A DNA stretch of 64,000 nucleotides from Camillea tinctor (GCA_022578605.1 MU394056.1:620001-684000); one strand, 5' to 3'; shown: positions 25,822-38,146, counted from the stretch's first letter. Notes: generated from the letters alone by a model not told the origin. Translations and numbers: made by a program.

Positions 25822-27241
25822 GGGCGCTTTCGATATGCGAAGGAGAGAAGAGAAAACGAGCGAGGTATCTCGGGACATGGGTATTATGCATGTCATTATG
25901 TATTAGTACGGGATAGAGGCGAGGCAAGGTGAGGTGAGGCCAAGGGCTCCTCCCTCAAGCTAGAGCTGGCTAGGAGGCACAATAATTGTTCCTTTTCAAT
26001 GTTACGCATTACATGGTAGCTGAAAGGGGAGAAAGGGGGCCCAGAGATGGATAATGAACATGACAACACTTGACATATACACATTGACTGCTATTATCTA
26101 TCTGTGATATGAATTCCGTCCCATCTCTCTGAAGAATGTGGTACCACTGATATGGAATGGACCTGCGAACACACACGTGATGCTAGTTGCTTGTTATATA
26201 CATTTATTGCTTCCTTCCCACTATCCCCACTTCCCCTGGACCATTTTATATGTACATAGCGTGCAATAGAAGAAAAAAGGGGCTATATATGACAATGATG
26301 CTAGGTGATGATGGGTATCACGAGAAAATCAGTCAATGTCCCTTGGTTATCATTATAACAACATCAAAATAAATACCAAAAGGAGAAATGTCTTCTCCCT
26401 CCCTCCTCCCAAATCCCTAAATACTACCTACCTATAAATCCTTCCTTGAATCCTTCCCTACCCCTTTTCCTTTCCTTTCCTTCGTGAGGTATATTAGGTC
26501 AAGTAACATTTGATATTACACCCTCCCCTCCTCCCCTCCCCTTTCCTTCCACAAGTGACAAGAGTAGCAAGAAAAGAAGTAAGAGAGAAGAAAATAGACC
26601 ATGAACAACGGTATTTTACAATATGCTTTCCTTCGAATGGGTTTAACATCAGGGGTATTTTCTTTCTCTCCCCTCTCTTTCGAATTTTCGATTTCAATTC
26701 AAGCCAAAATAATGCTGTAATGCAAATGTAATACAGGGTTTTTGTTTCCTTCATCGAATACCTAGATATTTCTCTTCCCGACGCCATAACGATGCCAAAG
26801 GCAAGCATAAAAAGGGCAAAAAAAAAAAAAAGGAGGGATGGAGGCAGGGACCGGAAAACAATGGTAGAGCAGAGAGAGCAGACGAGTATAACAACCTCCC
26901 CCCCTCTTGAAAATAATAAAATAAAAAAGAACCTTCCTTGCCCTCCCTATATATCCCGATAACGCCATCGGGGGTATAAGATGCTGATAAAAAAAATAAA
27001 CTGCTGCTGTTTCTCCCCTTTTCCCCTGTTTCCCTTTCCCCCCCTACTTCCCTCTCTCGTTAAGATGATGTTGTCGGTGTGTACATTCATTAGTCCCTGC
27101 AGTAATGCTTCTTCTTCTTCCGCGAAGAGCAGAGAGAATTTATTGTGTCGGTTTCCGCCGACGGAAAGCAAAGCATCCCACCTCAGTTCCCTCCTTTCTT
27201 CATTTTCTTTTCTAAGTTGATTCTTCGTTCATAGGGGCACC
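25822..27241. other. Convergent 3' spacer, no gene seen
   Basis: Between rpt1 and the minus-strand cysteine-cluster gene. It is mostly low-complexity: T/C-rich 26390-26560, poly-A 26818-26832, C-rich 27015-27055. Small open frames here are not supported. Confidence 0.6.
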
Positions 27242-28178
27242 CTACGCCCCTTCCAACCCGGACAAACAGCCTAGGCAGACCACATCCCCCTCGCTCCCGC
27301 GCTCCACGCAGCACCCGCTGCAGATGACCTCGCGGTGGCCGCGGCCGCTCCAGCCGCGGCCCCCACCACCAGCAGTATGAGCCCCCGTTTTCGCTCTGCT
27401 CGGTTCCGGGGCTTTGGTACCGTCACCGCGGTCCTCGATGCCCTCGTCATCGTCTACGTCCCGCATCACGAAGGACGTCGAGTGCTCGCCGTCGTCGTCC
27501 CCGGAAGAGGCCTCGTCGGCGGCGGTGGGCAGCCACCCTGGGCACGCGCGTATGCACACGAAGCACGTGCGCTGCCCGCAGCCCATGCAGTCGGCAAACG
27601 AGTCGAGGTCCGACTTCTTGGTCGGCTTGCGGTGGCAGATGTGGCAGGGGCTCAGCGACGGTGCCGAGTTGGCTCTGCTCGCGGTGCTGGGTCGGGCGTA
27701 GGGTGAGTCGTGGACCTGTGGGGAGAGGGGCGGGGTTGGGTGAGCATGGGAGAAGGAGGATTGTTGGTGGTGATGGTGGTGGTGATGTGTATGTGGATGG
27801 GCATGGTGGTCGTGGTGTGGTTGTGTCGTCGGGCTCGAAGCTTGCTCGTCCTCGCTCAGGAAGCGGAAGCGTTTGTTCACGGATAGAGGGACCACTTTCC
27901 GGGGGATGCTGTGGAAGGGCGAGGGTATTAACCGCTCGTTGTTGTTGATGGTCGACAGGAGGTTGTGGGACTCGTGATTTAATTGTGATGTCGAACTGTT
28001 TAGGACAAAAAGAGTGAGTGTTAGCTACCGTATCGGAGTTTGGGTAAGGTAAGGAGTAGAACAGAGAGAGAGAGAAATATTCATACAATGACATTTGTAC
28101 TTCATCTTCGTTGTCTCGCCGTCTCTTCTTACTCGTAGATGAGAACGCAGATGAGTCGGAATGCGTCACTGATGGCAT
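27242..28178 (-). CDS. Uncharacterised His-rich, cysteine-cluster protein
   Basis: Minus strand, exons 28178-28087 and 27995-27242 with a 91-nt intron (GTATGA...AACAG), 281 aa. I do not recognise a named family; related fungal proteins of this layout are hypothetical. It starts MPSVTHSDSS with a basic KKRRR patch at about 17-22, a candidate nuclear signal. It then has a conserved-looking NKRFRFLSEDE block near 70 and a His-rich run at 91-107 (DHHAHPHTHHHHHHH). The cysteine cluster begins with CHIC (148-151), CMGC (167-170), CFVC (175-178) and C182. After a charged linker come CSGCC (256-260) and CLGC (271-274). The paired CxxC spacing suggests two or more zinc sites in a split RING/FYVE-like fold. 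Zinc binding is inference from spacing. The start is the first ATG in the frame. Confidence 0.75.
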
Positions 28179-30482
28179 ATTTCGCTCGGCCGGCTTTCCC
28201 GTCTGTTTGCCAGAACCGATGGGTGTCTCTTCTCTCCTTTTTCTTTTCTTGTGGTCCTCGAGATGCCCAATTTTGATGATGAAAATAGAAGACTTGTGAT
28301 GGGAAATGTGCAGGTAAATGCGCGTCTGTCTTTGTGTGCGTGAGAAGAATTAAACCTAAGAAAAAAAAATAAGATAGAATAAAATAAATGAAATAAAATA
28401 AAATAATTATGTCATGTCTCGATTAGCAAAGCAAAGCAAACCAGAGCAAGAGGGAGAGAAAGCGCTGAGGCAAGTTCTATCGAACAAATGATAGAAGGTT
28501 GTAAATAGGGTTGTTTGTGCCTAGGAAGTCCAGGTAGAGAGAAGCCTCAACCATCGTTAGACGGATTAATCCTGTCGGATCAGGGATCTCTTTGCTGCTT
28601 AGGCTACTTAACTATGTGGTGTAGAGCAGGTACTTGCCTGGAGGGGACCTGAAAGACTTGCCTGCTTTAGTTAGCAGAGGTGCCTGAAGAGGAAATTAAT
28701 TTAGAACCTAAAACGGTTAAATCTAGCGCTAATCTTTTGGGGAAAAAAAGTGCATGCATAGGCTTACCTATACTCCTTCCCAGATTTTTAGTTAGGTTAG
28801 GAGTCTATGATCTAGAGGTCCTAACCTAATAGATTTCGAGCTATAACAACTCACCCTTACACACGCCAGGTCATATATGTTTAAAAGACAAATCAAATAA
28901 TACCTCTCATTGCATCAAAAATACCCACCTACACCAACCCTTTCTGACTGACAAAGACTCTTTCTCTCTGCCTGTGTTCAAGCCACTTCGAACATATAAG
29001 CGGCTTATAGAATACCATGTGATGATCAGTTCGTTTCAAAACGCTGTGCTGTCCCCGTTGCCACGTTCACTGCTAGTCAATAACAAACGTCATTCCCGTT
29101 ACATCGGTACAAGACTTTCTCTCCTTCTCATAGTTGAATGATGGAAATAAGGAAATAAGCTGTTTAACCGAAGACAACCTCTCGTTGTAGCACGTACTGG
29201 AATCATGTGCAAGGTCTATAGGTTTCACTTACACGCCTAGTCGAAAGGATTTTTATATTCTAGCCAGTGTGACTATGTAGTTCTCCTCTAGTATCTCATG
29301 TTCACGAGTATGTCCCGATTACGGAGTACAGTACCGGTCACGTTATGCGAGCGTAGAAGCACAAGTACTACTCCCGTCTCGGGCTTTTCCGGAGGGAACT
29401 CCGGCTTCGTAAGTGAGGTCATATCCGCATGGTCAGACAAGACGAGATGCAGTACAACACCCTCCAGCCCTCTCCTGATTGCTGTATTTTTTAGATGGAA
29501 ATTACCTTTACGATAACGTTAAGACAGAATAGAGAAAAAACACAACCACAAGAACCTTATCCATATAGAAAGTTATAAATTAAGGAAGCTTTCGCTATCA
29601 ATATACTCAAGTAGTAAAACTCACTAAAACTTTTGGTGTCGAACTTAGTGTTTTGTTAGCGGAGACAACGCACGCAGGCGGTTTCACGTGTCCAACCAAG
29701 AGAGAAAAAGAAAGAAAGAAACGAAAAAAACACAATCGGGTTAGAAAGGTCGTACCGGGAGCGTGTAAAGAAACCCAAACTTAAAAAATACCGATCGTCC
29801 ACTTTGCCAATGATTGACTCTGTCTATGCTTTAAGAGGTTTGCTAGTAAGTACTAACTTTAACCTAGATTCAGACAGTAGGTGCTGTAAATTGAGATAAC
29901 TGAATTGAGTTTCCTTTGCAATAGTTAGACTGAATAGTACTTATATAAGTATGCCAATGGCCCATTCGACCAGCCTGCCAGCCCAGAATATTAGAACTTG
30001 GAAGGTATGGAAGGTCATAGTATCCGGTACTACCCAATGAAAAGGGATTAACCTTATGCAGTACTCCCAATAGATCTCCTGAGTTGCGTGTAGTGTGAGG
30101 TAAGTTTACATATACACTACATATGAAATAAGTGGACCCTAACCAAACCCGGTAGGTTTACTAAGTAGGAAGTCACAGTTCACACACAGTTCACAGTATT
30201 GAGGCGATCTGATAAGGCATCATCCTTATCACGTGGCCAAATTCTTTTGGTTTATCCAATCCGAAGGCTCCGCCGGTCGAGCCACCCCAGATTTACTGCA
30301 GGTTTCATCGATTCCTCAGCCTTTACGCCTCTACACCCCGACACGCCTACTTATTTCACTTTCAATACTTTACTTTCCCTTTCAACATCCATCGCGAAAA
30401 CCAGCGGTACCCAACGTCCTACATCCTACAACCAAACAAGGCCACCTCCCCGACACCCCCAACCAACTGCATTCATCAAGAT
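28179..30482. other. Divergent 2.3-kb spacer, no gene seen
   Basis: AT-rich DNA with A-rich simple repeats (28358-28410, repeated AAATAAA-like units; 29700-29730). It contains the upstream regions of the cysteine-cluster gene (-) and sf3b6 (+). No open frame here shows recognisable protein sequence. Confidence 0.6.
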
Positions 30483-31218
30483 ATGAGTCGCGCCGGCAAG
30501 CTTGGCCCCGAGCAGCTACCGTAAGTGAAGCCCGTTTTCCTCTTCCTCTTCCTCACCGTGTGGCCGACCCCGTACCCGCCCAAATGACACAACCCCCCGC
30601 GGACCGTTAAACCGACAATCCCCAATCCCAGCCCTCCTTTAGTGTATCTTGCCTACTGACTCTCTATAGCATCTTGTTCGTAAAGAATCTACAGTACGTC
30701 GTCGCTCGCCCGACCATCCGACAAATCTCAATGCCAGGGTAACACTAACCATTGGTCACTCGCTTCAGTTACGAAGTCACATCCGAGGCGCTGTGGAAGC
30801 TTTTCGACCCCGACCAGCAGCGTATTGTCCGGTACGTCAACCTCCCCGGTCCTAACCGCCAAGCCTCTTACCTTTCCTTCTACTAACCTTTCCTCACCTC
30901 ATCAGCCAAATCCGACAGGGCATTTCGGTCGAAGCCAAGGGAACCGCCTATGTTGTCTTCTGGAATGTAATGGACGCGAAGAACGCCATCGAGACGCTGA
31001 ACGGTCGTAATTTCCAGAACCGATACCTCGTCGGTACGTCACGTCCTTTAGTCGTATCCGCATCATCCTTCTATCCTCCCCTGTATCTTACTAACGTGTC
31101 GGGCGCAGTGCTTTGGCATCAACCAGAGAAGACCCTCAAGGCAAAGGAGTCAAAAGAGGACATGGAGGCCCGCAAGGAGAGTTTAGAAAACCTCAAGATG
31201 CGCCATGGCATCGTTTGA
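30483..31218 (+). CDS. sf3b6: SF3B6/p14 branch-site splicing factor
   Basis: Five exons in a short gene: 30483-30520, 30670-30693, 30769-30831, 30906-31033 and 31109-31218, 120 aa. It is a single RRM protein of the U2 snRNP SF3b complex that contacts the pre-mRNA branch adenosine and SF3B1. RNP2 is ILFVKNL and RNP1 is KGTAYVVFW. These are followed by MDAKNAIETLNG and NRYLVVLWHQPEKTLK, closely parallel to human DAKNAC and NRYLVVLYYN. The C-terminal helix is ESLENLKMRHGIV. Exon 2 is only 24 nt. Intron 4 (31034-31108) is 75 nt long and has no in-frame stop, so its retention would insert 25 residues inside the RRM between NRYLV and VLWHQ. The spliced form restores the family sequence. Confidence 0.93.
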
Positions 31219-33290
31219 CGATTAGACGGGCCTGTGGACAGACTTCAGACTCGCCCTCGCGCCATGTCCGCAGTCCCGTCTATCTCTACCACATCCTCTA
31301 GCTCCAAGGCTACCACTACGACGTCGGTCCAGAAGAATCCGATGTCGGTGGTACGGAGCTCCAAGAATCACAAAAACCATAATACCCAGAGCAAGCCAGA
31401 CGACGTCGCTGGACACGTACGAAGAGTCGCACTGAGCTTCGTACGAGGTATTCTTCCGCAGAAACCTAACAAGCTGTGCATATCTTGACCCAGCATATTG
31501 TACACAAATGTGTAAAACATAGGGACCTAAGGTCATCTAGGGCGATTTTTTTTTCGATAGCCCTCGGAGGATTGGTTTTTGCTCGGGATTAAGTGCTTCC
31601 CCCCTTTTTTTATTTCCAACTTTGATGAGAGTCACTCTTTTAAGGGGGGAAGGGGGTGCACCTAGGACTACGAAATGGGATTGGCACCAGTCAGAAAGAA
31701 AAAACTTCACTATTGATTTGATGGTCTCGGGGTTTGGCACGTTGCCGATAATGCATTGGTGTTTATTTTGCATTTGAGCATGACTTCTTCGCGCGATTAC
31801 TATACTTTTTTTTTTCTTCACGAAGTTGAAGGCTGGTGACTTTATATGAGAATGCAAAAGAAATTCCTACGGGGTTTATTTTTACCAGCATAACGTTTGG
31901 CCCGTATAATGTTGTTCTTCCCTTCCGAAGGCACGTCCTACTAATAGTGAGAGTAGACAGCACTGTGATTGATTACATGTGAAAAAGAATACTGATGTAA
32001 TGAAATATGAATAATATGTTAGTGCACATGAGATGCTTAGCACATAGATGCGCCGGTTGGAAAATTCAGGTGCTACTAGTTAGGGTTTGTCTATTGCGTG
32101 ATGATGACTAGTAAGTACATATAAACCCGAGATATCAAAGCAGACAGGCCGGGTAGATACAGGTTAGTAAATTATTATCGACGGTAACAGGACACAGGCA
32201 GGACAGGATGGCTGCTCATAAGAATAAGATCACAGTGGGTAGAACCTAGGCCTAACCTTATGTCCTACCTAAAGGTTACCTAACGATAATCCTAAAATCA
32301 AAGTTTAGGCGGCAGTTCTTACTATACTATTAGTACTACTTATAATGAGACGAACTAAGCCTCTCTAAACCCAGTTGTCAGCAACCAGGCAACTTTGCAG
32401 GCTACAGCCCCCAGAGCCCGCTACAAAATGCACCTAGGTAGTATATTTAAGTTCTATACTAGTGTGTGTAGGTACATTGAATAATATGTCATCCATTATT
32501 ATTGTAGGTAAAGATTACCCAAGTCGTATTAATTTTGCAGTAACTCTGGGACCGCCAAGGATTCAGCTACGCCTGCCTTACTGGAAAAAGGCGAAATCTA
32601 AAATCCAACAAGAGGCGCCTGAACATCTGATCTTAGGAGGGGGTTTATTAAGATTTCTTTTTTAAACATTCTCAACCTTACGTCTTTTTTACCCCCTCGA
32701 CGCTTTCGGTTTCTTTTTTTTTTTCTTCTCTCTCTCTCTCTACCCCTTCTATTATTTCCCTCTTTTTTTTCTTAAGGGAAAAAATCACAACAATAGCATC
32801 AAGAACAACAACAACCATAACAACAACATTAAAATATAGGTACATACATACATCTCCATCCCCCCATCCCTAAATCCATCCATTCATGTTCATTCAATCT
32901 TCGTATTGGTAACCCCACATCCATCAAATACCCTTTTTCTCTCTCCCGGTAACCACACATGAATGCACACACGACCTTTTTGTAACATTAGTTGAGACTG
33001 GAATCCTTGGCATAATCCTACTTATTATCGGTTTTCCTCCACTTCAGAAAGCGGGACGGCCTGCTCCAGGTCTCAAGTTGGAAGCGCATTCATTCGCTAT
33101 TCTTCTCTTTTCAGCTTAACCCTTTACTTTACTTTACCTTACTTTACTCTCTCTATCTATCCCCTGTGTTTACTCATTATTCTACGCTTGACGTCTTTTT
33201 TTGAATATTATATATTTAAAAAAGACATCGAGCAATCACCCTTTTTCTCCTCTTCTTTCTTTTCTTTCCTTTCTCAATCTTTCTAATCAA
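31219..33290. other. Spacer, no gene seen
   Basis: The 3' region of sf3b6 followed by AT-rich DNA and a strongly C/T-rich leader (32690-33290) for the next gene. An open frame at 31234-31488 is Ser/Thr low complexity and is more likely 3' UTR. No gene is supported. Confidence 0.55.
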
Positions 33291-34572
33291 ATGACTTTGT
33301 CTTCACCAGTCCAAGCCACCATTACCGCTCTCCTACATGATGCCTCTTCTTCGGTAGCGCCAGCCATAACCAACGTAGCCATCGGTGTTGATCTCCCATC
33401 GCCCATAATAGAAATGACCTCCATCCTCGCAACCACCGCCAGCGCCGTGGCAGCTGCTGCGACGTCGGCAATACCTATAGACCACGACGGCGACAGCGAC
33501 GGCGGCGGAGGAGGAGGCGAATGTCGATTACTCGGTCCCTTCGCCCTGCTCGTTCAGCTGGCGCTCGGCGGCCTGGCGCTCTTATCCCTCGTATACAAGA
33601 GATGGCGGGAGCGTCCTCAGCGGCCCCTCAAGATCTGGTTCTTCGACGCATCCAAGCAGGTCTTCGGCTCTGTCTTGGTCCACATGGCCAACGTCTTCAT
33701 GTCCATGCTCACCAGCGGCCGATTCTCTATCAAGCTGGACCCGGTCAACGTGCAGACGGCGCATAGATTACTGCGAAGGGACGATGCCGATTACGCTCCG
33801 AACCCTTGCTCGTTCTACCTGCTAAACTTAGCTATCGATGTAAGTCTTCATCGCGTGCTCGTGCTCTCTTTCTCACTATCTACCATACCTAGCGTATGGG
33901 ATGATAAAACTACACAGGCGCTAATACGTCATAACCCAGACCACCCTCGGTATCCCCATTCTTATCATCTTGCTTCGAGTTACCACCGGCCTCGTCTCCT
34001 ACACATCGATGGGGAAGCCGCCCGAGTCAATCCAGTCGGGCTACTACGGTCATCCGCCGAATGCCTGGTGGTGGCTCAAGCAATCTGTTATCTACTTCTG
34101 TGGTTTGTTCGGCATGAAGATCTGCGTGCTCATTATATTCCTGATATTACCATGGATATCTCGGGTGGGCGACTGGGCATTGCGGTGGACCGAGGGTAAC
34201 GAACGGGTGCAGATCGTCTTTGTCATGATGTTATTCCCCCTCATTATGAATGCGATGCAATACTACATCATAGACAGTTTTATCAAGAAGAAGGAGACGG
34301 ACCACGAGAGGCTGCCGTCGGACGACGAGGACGAGCGTGACCCCTTCGACGACGTGCTCGAAGACAGCGACGATGAGTCCAACAGTGGCGAAAGCAGTCA
34401 GAGTATGAAGCTCTCGCACTCGAGGACTTTGAAGGCCCCGGAGCGAAGTGGCCCGAAGACGGGACATGAGGAATATGATCCTGACCTCGATGGTCAAACC
34501 ATCATAGGGAGCAGCAGGAGCCGAGACGAAAGGGCCGGAGTACTACCTAAGGAGTTGGTTCCTCCCGAATAA
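33291..34572 (+). CDS. STIMATE/YPL162C-type multispan membrane protein
   Basis: Exons 33291-33839 and 33940-34572, 393 aa; the 100-nt intron (GTAAGT...CCCAG) joins NLAID to TTLGIPI. The family holds animal STIMATE/TMEM110, an ER protein that regulates STIM1-Orai calcium entry, and the yeast vacuolar-membrane protein YPL162C. Landmarks are an ECRLLGPFALLVQLALGGLA helix, then RPLKIWFFDASKQVFGS, FYLLNLAID, GYYGHPP before WWLKQSVIYF, and MLFPLIMNAMQYYIIDSF. I count about five transmembrane helices. The N-terminus is Ala/Thr/Ser rich with a Gly run near 73-79. The cytosolic tail is acidic and Ser rich with DDEDERDPFDD and HEEYDPDLDGQTIIG. The start at 33291 is the first ATG after a C/T-rich leader. 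Localisation to the vacuole or ER is inferred from the family. Confidence 0.85.
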
Positions 34573-35935
34573 CAATCAAAACTGAACGGTAAAAATGCGG
34601 TACGCGGGAACACGGAGCAAGGCGTTACACGGTTGTGGGGAGTGGCTTTGGGCGGTATGGACTCTTTTTTTGTCGCATTAGGGTTTCTTCACAATATTTA
34701 TACAAGAAAATAGCGTATGCACTTGTCGGTAGATAGGGTACTGGCTACATCTTCATGACGGAATAAAATAAAGAAAGCCTAGCATATGTACTGGGTGAGG
34801 TTTTACTTGGTAACTCGGGTTTCTTCCCCCCCCTTTTCCCTCTATAGAGCACGACACTCTAGAGGTCCTGTTGGCGGCTATATCTATCATCTAGAACTAT
34901 GCATTAAGGCTAGAAAATGAGAATTGAACATGAGACTCTCCTCGATTGTTTCCTATCACATGTTACAAACGGCTTCAATCCACAAGGCTGCTGCCATAAG
35001 AGACAAACCCTTCTTTCTCAGCAAAGGGGTTTTTTTTCTTCCATTGCCTAAAATTAGACTATGGGATTTGGGGGAATAGAGAATGGGTAGAGTATCAGTG
35101 CGCAAAATTATAGTATCCCATCTGTACCATAGAATACGGCTGACTGTATCAGAGATGACACCGGAAATTATGTACGTTAGCCGGACTGGTTTGCAAGCCC
35201 GAGAATACCGGGACGGGTTCTTAAATGAATTGATAGGAGCTTGGTATATATATAGATATCGGGATTCAAGATAGCATTTGTCAGAATACTATCTGGTGTA
35301 AGCAAGTAATTTAATATCTTAAGCTTAAGTTATTAGAGTATATAACTACTTAGATATATTATATGCAGCCTGTAACTGTAAATGCCTACCCCTTTAAGGT
35401 GCAAATGCTAATGTCAACATAATAAATATGTTTAAAACATGATATAAAAACCTTTTAGCATTAAAAAAAAATACACTTTAAGTACAACAAAAGGTAAAAG
35501 TGTCTACTACTACGTATGGAATATAGACCAAAAAAAACGAGAATATACTATTAAAAATTTCACCATTGTATGATATAGGATTTTCGTATAAACTTGCGTG
35601 TATGAAGCCTTTTATCTCTGCATGTAACAACAATGCTTAGTGGGATGGTTTTAGTATAATGTTGACCACGAGATCTTTTGTGAAGTGGCTATTCTTAAGA
35701 GCATATAAGTGATCTGAGTCAGGTACCTATCAATTGTCTAATTTTGCTAATAGTAATACAACCAATGCTGTTTATAACTTCTCCCTAACGCCGCGTTGCC
35801 CCTTTATTAGCCATAAAAGCACCCCATTGTCATAAACCCCATTCTCTCCCCCCCCCCCTCTCTCTCCCTCCCCCCCCCAAAAAAAAACCCCAAAAAAAAA
35901 CCAGTTTATATACATACATCCCCTCCCCAAGACCA
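34573..35935. other. AT-rich convergent spacer
   Basis: No gene is supported. 35270-35770 is the most AT-rich stretch noticed (20 G+C of 60 at 35341-35400), rich in TA steps such as TATATATAG and TTAGATATATTATAT. It ends in C/T and A homopolymer runs (35850-35900). Confidence 0.6.
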
Positions 35936-37610
35936 TCAGCTCAACGGCGCATCCAGTATACACATCTGAACCAAATACGCCACCGCAGCATCGCGCTCGT
36001 ACACCGCCGCCGCGGGGCCGAGGTGCGCGTAGTCCTGCGCGGTATGGTTGCGCACGGCGTTCTCGCACGCGCCCAGCACCTCGCGCAGGCTCGGCACGTC
36101 GGCCGCATTCGTCGCGCAGCACCGCCGCACCAGGAACCGCAGCTCGTCGGTGAGCCCGGGGTCGTCGAGCCCCGCGTGCGTGCGGCACTCGATGGTGCGC
36201 GGCGGGTCGCCGCCTCCGATGATGGCCGGTGCGATGGTGAAGTCGGGCACGCCGCTTATGAGCCAGCGCATTACCTGGGGAGAGGGGTGAGCAATGGGTG
36301 GGGTGGAGGGGGGGGAGGGGGGTGACTTACCCTGCCGATGTCGTTGATGTTGCTTCGCACGGCGGCGAGGTTCCCGCCTCTGGATGGGAGGGAGGGAGGA
36401 TTCAGCTTTGAACGTCTGAGGGCGGGGAAGGAGAGAGAAAAAAGGGGGAGGGGGAGGGGGGGGTAACATACGCTTCTTCTCCCGGCACCAGAGTGTCCGC
36501 ACAGCCGAAATCGATCAACTGCGAGATCTTCCGTCAGTATAACATCTCGTCAAGCCGCGCGGTGGTGTACGGTTGGTTTACCTTGGTGATCGGGCACAGT
36601 CTATGCTCCTCGTCTGTCCTGTCCCATGCGCCAACGACGACGTTACCAAGATTCATGTCGTTATGGGCGATTAGACTGGGTGCCTGGCCGTCGATGATCT
36701 GCTCCCTCCACGGTGGAGCGTCGGCCTCGGCCCCCCGCGGGTAAGCCATGCCGGCGACGGCGCGTGCTACTGCGATCTGTTAGTTTCGGTTCCCCGGAGG
36801 ACTGGCTTGGGTAAGGCTTTGCTACGAGGACTCACGGCACTGCGGAAGACGAGGTTAGCAACGCTCTTATAACAGACTACTCTTCCCCCCTTTTATTTGA
36901 CTCGTAACACATATCATCAGGAACCCAACCCCCAAAAGACAACCCAGAACAAGCACGTTATAATCTCTCCCTCTCTAGCCTACAAGGAGCAAGAAAGAAA
37001 AATTCTGTTTAACTCACGAGGAAAATCCCCCATAACATGCGATTCGGTATGCGCTGATTCACGGCGCGGACCCGGGCAAGGGCATCGCCCCAGGTGCCGT
37101 GCTCGACATAGTCCATAACAAAGGCGGCGCGGTCGAGCCCGGGCACGTCGGGCACGGAGCAGAGCAGGCGGACGATGTGCTCGGCGCCGCGGACGGCGGT
37201 CAGGTGTTGGATCTCGTTCAGGGTCGCCAGGTCGGACCACGGGTCCAGCGACGTCTTGACCACGACCTTGCGCAGGAATTCGCCGTTCGCATCAAGCTCG
37301 TTGAAGATAAAGGCCCCGCCAAATGAGCCTCTCCCAAGCACTGCAAGTAGATACACCCACGCGTGGAGGGGAGATGGTTAGTCATCGTTCACCTAGGTTT
37401 AGGTAACTTTCTGTTCCTGGGGAGGGGATAGTGTCTTGGGGGTCGGAAGAGGGGGGTACTGGGCGAATCTCGAAGGCACTTACTCTTGCCCTGCTCGAAC
37501 CGGCGGTTCTGCGTGAAGTAGTTGTTGACATGTTTGAATATCTCCGGGTACTCAGTAGGGTCATTATTGCTTTGTATTGGCAACCCGAGCGCGACGGGAG
37601 CCGAACCCAT
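35936..37610 (-). CDS. Protein kinase-domain protein (Ser/Thr type), seven exons
   Basis: Minus strand, exons 37610-37484, 37340-37018, 36839-36836, 36769-36582, 36518-36472, 36379-36331 and 36274-35936, 358 aa. All core kinase motifs are present. They are the glycine loop LGRGSFGG (44-51), VVVK with Lys71, the catalytic loop HNDMNLGN (187-194, Asp189 and Asn194) and DFG (217-219). The catalytic loop replaces the usual HRDLKPEN with HNDMNLGN, as in fungus-specific kinase expansions, so substrate and pathway are unknown. Exon 3 is only 4 nt (TGCC). It is required because the preceding exon ends in phase 0 and the acceptor that obeys branch-site distance would otherwise create an immediate stop. 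With it, the protein reads IFLCLARAVAGMAYP, the spacing expected before the catalytic loop. The first ATG at 37610 is used. The exons are GC rich while the introns are not. No transmembrane segment is seen. Confidence 0.78.
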
Positions 37611-38123
37611 ATTGAACTGCACAGTTTCTTCTTCTCTCTCCTTTCTTGTCTTTCCACTAAGGTATGTTCCTTACGGATATAAGTATAATCACGCTACGAT
37701 AGTCATCTACGACAGTTGAAAAACAAAATCCATACTAGCAACAAGCTGTGTAGTACATCTACTATTGTAAAGAATACTATCTTGGTTCTTTGTGTACCCG
37801 AGGAAATTCATTGGTCTTTGTTCTAAGACCGGTCCCAGCCGGCCTCGTGTCTACAGACAAAGGGATTATTGGGATTTTTCTTATGATTAGAGCATGTCTC
37901 TAATATATTGGTTTCCCCCTACAACGCTACATGCTAAGGGGGATGAATAGAAGCAAGTGCAGGCCTGCCAATGCCCATGGCCTTTCACTTTGTATCTAGT
38001 TTCGCTTTAGAACACCTATAAATATTATCATATAATCCTTCTAGGCGACAGTTAGGGCCTCGGCGAGCGAATCACGTTAGAACGTCGATTAATATCTGAA
38101 AACATGCTCTAGTATATATACAT

Positions 38124-38146
38124 AGAGAGAGAGAGAGAGAGAGAGA
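38124..38146. repeat. (GA)n microsatellite
   Basis: About eleven uninterrupted AG/GA units directly after a TATATATACAT stretch. Confidence 0.9.

Noticed and set aside
31222..31536. Open frames on both strands just downstream of sf3b6.
   Set aside because: Ser/Thr low complexity on the plus strand and no recognisable sequence on the minus strand; consistent with 3' UTR.
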